In this document: positions 61,485 to 64,000 of the stretch, piece by piece
Numbering within the stretch: position 1 is the first letter of the stretch
Layout: each line of letters begins with the position of its first letter
NCBI RefSeq assembly: GCF_013359935.1
Contig: NZ_JABMCB010000187.1
Span: 124,001 to 188,000, forward strand
Length of the DNA stretch: 64,000 nucleotides
From: Paenibacillus xylanilyticus
Lineage (GTDB): Bacteria > Bacillota > Bacilli > Paenibacillales > Paenibacillaceae
Reading direction: 5' to 3'
The notes under the pieces: model-generated
Databases searched by the model: none
Seen by the model: the letters and a program-made list of their open reading frames with translations, nothing else
Told to the model about the DNA's origin: nothing
Made by a program: the position numbers and the translations under genes

Positions 61485-62891
61485 ATGATCCACTTGCAGT
61501 CCAAGTCACGATCTCGAAAACCAAAGAACCATCTTATCCGCCGCACGCTTACGGGCATAACAGCCACATTACTAACCGTGTGCTCGGGCTATGCTGCATT
61601 TCCTTCACAGGTTTTCGCGGAAAAAGCAGATGTATCCGTTCGCAACTGGTACTCTTATCCGAGTTTCACCGTACCTGAATTAAAGCCTTCCTGGACAGTG
61701 AAGGTAGACAACTATTTGAATATGAATGAGACCTCTTTGGGACATCAGGCAGTAGCCGAGGAGGGCAAGGTATTTGCTTTTTCAAAAAGCAAGCTAATCG
61801 CATTGGATGCAGCAACAGGCAAGCAGCTATGGACATTCGGTAATAGTTTGACGCCCACAATTGTCTATAATGACGGTATTTTGTATGGACTGTCTTCCAA
61901 TCATAAGCCATATGCAGTGAATGCCAAGACAGGAAAGGCCGTATGGCAATCGGGCACATCCACATGGATTGATACACGTCAAGGTACAGAGGCGTTGGTA
62001 CCTGCTGCAGATACACTTTACGTGATCAAGGGAAGTACTACGTTTGCCTTTGAACGCAAGACCGGGAAGCTGCGCTGGAAGGCTGACGAAGCAATGGCTG
62101 AGGGGAATGGTACCGCTTATCTTCAGGAATCGGATGGAGTTGTGCTGCGAACTTTTTTTGTGCAGGGGGCACTAACTTCTGTTCAACTGAACGCTTATGA
62201 TAAGAAAACAGGAAAAAAGCTATGGAGCGACTTTGGTCAGGGAGAGGCCATTCATATTAAAAACGGTCTCGTCTACTCCGTTGATTATTACTCTCCGCTG
62301 CTTACCGACTACGAATCCGTTCCGGATCGGAAACTGCAGATAAATGCGTATAACCTCAAGACGGGTGCGATAAAAGGAACCCTTGAATTTAATTGGAAGA
62401 TGCCTGGTGACCCACCATATGATCGGGGTCAAGGAAGCGTAATAGCAAGTGGAGGCAAGCTGTACGTTGAACAAGGCGATCAAATATCGGAATACAATCT
62501 GGACACTTACAAGACGGGTGATGCTCCTTCGCGGACGTTTCAGCGTCCTTACGGGGTAGATGGAGAGTTGATGGGCATTGTACAGGAACGACTTATCTAC
62601 AGAAGCAACGTAACGGAAGGTGAATTGACAGGCATTAAACTGGTCAACGGCAGCGGGGTCCAATGGAACGGTGATGCCCCTGTGTCCCAGGTCAGTGTAT
62701 ACGGAAAAGGGGTCTATCGTGCGCAGCGTAACGGAACACTGCTCGGTATTCATATGCTGACGTCCAAGCCGGTTTTTAGCGTGAAAACCGGGGCGGATCT
62801 GCACGAAGCAACGTTGAAGACAAACGGAATGATCATCATCCAAGCTGAAGACAAACTGATCGGAGTCAAGCTCCCAGCATCTCTGAAATAA
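61485..62891 (+). CDS. Secreted PQQ-like beta-propeller repeat protein
   Basis: 468 residues. The signal peptide is at about 17-47 (TLTGITATLLTVCSGYAAFPSQVFA). The propeller blades show PQQ/BamB-type repeats: LIALDAATGKQLWTFG, PYAVNAKTGKAVWQSG, FAFERKTGKLRWKAD, LNAYDKKTGKKLWSDFG and INAYNLKTGAIKGTLEF. No PQQ ligand residues can be asserted, so it is more likely a structural or protein-binding propeller. GGGAGGAA precedes ATG 61485. Its substrate or partner is unknown. Confidence 0.82.
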   Translation: MIHLQSKSRSRKPKNHLIRRTLTGITATLLTVCSGYAAFPSQVFAEKADVSVRNWYSYPSFTVPELKPSWTVKVDNYLNMNETSLGHQAVAEEGKVFAFSKSKLIALDAATGKQLWTFGNSLTPTIVYNDGILYGLSSNHKPYAVNAKTGKAVWQSGTSTWIDTRQGTEALVPAADTLYVIKGSTTFAFERKTGKLRWKADEAMAEGNGTAYLQESDGVVLRTFFVQGALTSVQLNAYDKKTGKKLWSDFGQGEAIHIKNGLVYSVDYYSPLLTDYESVPDRKLQINAYNLKTGAIKGTLEFNWKMPGDPPYDRGQGSVIASGGKLYVEQGDQISEYNLDTYKTGDAPSRTFQRPYGVDGELMGIVQERLIYRSNVTEGELTGIKLVNGSGVQWNGDAPVSQVSVYGKGVYRAQRNGTLLGIHMLTSKPVFSVKTGADLHEATLKTNGMIIIQAEDKLIGVKLPASLK

Positions 62892-62905
62892 GCGTGAATT
62901 AGAGT

Positions 62906-62938
62906 GGAAGGACGGATATTATCCGTTCTTTTTTTGTT
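62906..62938 (+). terminator. Rho-independent terminator
   Basis: AAGGACGGAT, loop ATT, ATCCGTTCTT and seven Ts. Confidence 0.9.
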
Positions 62939-62972
62939 GTGCAGATGTTTCGAATAAATGGGCAAATTTGGA

Positions 62973-63012
62973 TTGACGAAATGGGTATATAGTGTATATA
63001 TTATATATACAC
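62973..63012 (+). promoter_or_regulatory. Promoter with overlapping 21-bp palindromic operator
   Basis: TTGACG at 62973-62978, 16 bases, TATATA at 62995-63000. A perfect 10-1-10 palindrome, GTGTATATAT and ATATATACAC around one T, spans 62992-63012 and covers the -10 box. GntR/YtrA regulators bind such GTGTA...TACAC repeats, so the regulator gene that follows probably represses its own operon. Confidence 0.75.
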
Positions 63013-63049
63013 ACTATACACTCAATAAACAGTAATGAGGTGAAGGGCC

Positions 63050-63433
63050 ATAAAAATTCTCATATCCAACGCTTCGAGCGATCCAATCTATATACAGATT
63101 ATGAATCAGATTCGTCAGAGCATTTTGAGCGGGGAATTGGTTGCGGGCGATAGTCTTCCCTCAATCCGGCAGCTCGCCAAGGATTTGCAAGTTAGCGTGA
63201 TAACAACCAAACGCGTCTATGAAGAGCTCGAGAAAGAAAAACTGATTGATTCCGTTGTAGGCAAAGGGTGTTTCGTTTCGGGTGCCAATCAGGATTTTAT
63301 TCGGGAACAGCGCATGAAACGACTGGAAGAGAAAATGCTGGACATTATTCGTGAGAGCAAGGAACTAAGCATGACGGAGCAAGAGGTAATCAATCATTTC
63401 ACATTGTTGTTTGAGGAGGAAAATACACCATGA
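63050..63433 (+). CDS. GntR-family regulator, YtrA type
   Basis: 127 residues if the start is AUA at 63050. The frame is open only from there; the preceding in-frame stop is at 63041-63043 and GAGGTG lies seven bases before the AUA. The N-terminus translates as IKILISNASSDPIYIQI, which is the normal YtrA opening (usually MKI...SxxPIYxQI), so the ATG at 63101 would cut off the first 17 residues. The winged helix shows DSLPSIRQLAKDLQVSVITTKRVYEELEKEKLIDSVVGKGCFVS. The short helical C-terminus is typical of the YtrA class. The stop overlaps the ABC ATPase start by four bases. Confidence 0.85.
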   Translation: MKILISNASSDPIYIQIMNQIRQSILSGELVAGDSLPSIRQLAKDLQVSVITTKRVYEELEKEKLIDSVVGKGCFVSGANQDFIREQRMKRLEEKMLDIIRESKELSMTEQEVINHFTLLFEEENTP

Positions 63434-64000
63434 ATGCGATTGAACTGCGAAATCTAACCAAAACGTATCCCTTATTTAAGGTGGATAATGTATCTCTGAA
63501 TGTCAAACAAGGGTACATTACGGGCCTTATAGGACCAAATGGAGCTGGAAAGAGCACACTAATTAAAATGATCATTGGTCTAATCCGTCCTGATTCCGGG
63601 AGTATAAAGACATTGGGTAATGAGATGCCCTCACAGGAAATTAATATTAAGCAGCGCATTGGTATCGTGTCAGATGAATGCTTTTACTATGAACATCTAA
63701 CGATTCGGGAAATGAAAAAAATGATAGCACCATTCTATAAGAGATGGGACGAAAAGAAATTTAACAGCTTTCTTGAGCAATTTGAGTTGTCTCCCAAAAA
63801 GAAGATTGAAGATCTGTCCAAAGGGATGAAAATCAAATTTTCCCTTGCTATCGCACTGTCTCACAACGCGGAGCTCCTCATTATGGATGAGCCGACATCC
63901 GGTCTTGACCCTGTATTTAGAAGAGAACTTCTTGATCTGCTCTCCGATCTGATACAGGACGAGACAAGGTCCATTATTTTCTCTACGCATATCACGACGG
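63430..64000 (+). CDS. ABC transporter ATP-binding protein, YtrB-like (3' end cut by the window)
   Basis: 190 residues visible. Walker A is GPNGAGKST near residue 38, the signature is LSKGMKIK, Walker B is LLIMDEPTSGLDP and the H-loop is IIFSTH near residue 185. The signature differs from LSGGQ as in many YtrB- and BcrA-like exporters. ATG 63430 overlaps the stop of the GntR regulator (ATGA), so the two are coupled and share the palindromic operator. Permease genes are expected beyond the window edge. Confidence 0.9.
   Translation, partial: MNAIELRNLTKTYPLFKVDNVSLNVKQGYITGLIGPNGAGKSTLIKMIIGLIRPDSGSIKTLGNEMPSQEINIKQRIGIVSDECFYYEHLTIREMKKMIAPFYKRWDEKKFNSFLEQFELSPKKKIEDLSKGMKIKFSLAIALSHNAELLIMDEPTSGLDPVFRRELLDLLSDLIQDETRSIIFSTHITT

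Noticed and set aside
62220..62843. Minus-strand frame of 207 codons inside the propeller gene
   Set aside because: Antisense shadow with no ribosome binding site; the sense strand has clear PQQ-like repeats.

Overview
The window looks like a chromosomal segment of a Paenibacillus-type, endospore-forming Firmicute. The evidence is moderate GC content, strong AGGAGG-type ribosome binding sites with frequent TTG/GTG starts, a GerA-type germinant receptor, CotF-like coat proteins, S-layer homology domains, and several YesM/YesN- and Lpl-type sugar-uptake operons. Genes lie on both strands in short operons. No rRNA, tRNA, CRISPR array, phage or insertion sequence was seen.

Layout. 1-7.3 kb: end of a YajO-type aldo/keto reductase, an MFS exporter, a secreted helveticin J-like protein, a methyltransferase/pentapeptide-repeat pair, a guanidine-I (ykkC) riboswitch controlling a YkkC/YkkD-type small multidrug resistance pair, and a DEAD-box RNA helicase. 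7.4-16.4 kb: a carbohydrate locus with an ArsR-type regulator carrying a large beta-rich C-terminal domain, a sugar ABC importer, two tandem GH2 glycosidases and an aldose epimerase. 16.4-19.1 kb (minus strand): a sulfatase followed by two single-domain ChrA-type transporters, divergent from an AraC regulator. 20.2-29.3 kb: a two-component system, a LplA/B/C-type importer and a GH51 arabinofuranosidase. 29.4-35.2 kb: a MaoC-like protein, the relic of a LacI regulator, and an AraC regulator with a third sugar importer.

35.3-41 kb: MurB, a type III polyketide synthase/methyltransferase/FAD-oxidoreductase operon, and a class I aminotransferase. 41-52.7 kb: mixed single genes, including a beta-rich possible surface protein, a GH18-like protein with copper-amine-oxidase-like repeats, a Fur-box-linked IsdG-type haem monooxygenase, a LysM-anchored 5'-nucleotidase, an AraC regulator, an SDR, an SLH protein, a small lipase, an acetyltransferase and an amino-acid permease. 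52.7-61.2 kb: a LysE exporter and then a spore block with a gerA-type operon in A-C-B order, two CotF-like proteins, two manganese catalases, a DUF3231 protein and a Gln-rich protein. 61.5-64 kb: a PQQ-like propeller protein and a YtrA-type GntR regulator overlapping the start of an ABC ATPase that runs off the window.

How the parts work together. The three sugar importers each have a binding protein and two permeases but no ATPase gene, so they probably share an MsmX-like ATPase encoded elsewhere. Four candidate CcpA (cre) sites sit in front of the sugar operons, suggesting common catabolite repression. Six terminators share one AGTCGCC...GGCGRC-T core. The most unusual items are the ArsR/jelly-roll regulator with its operator, the sulfatase-ChrA operon, the polyketide operon, the duplicated spore catalases, and a GntR gene that seems to start at AUA.
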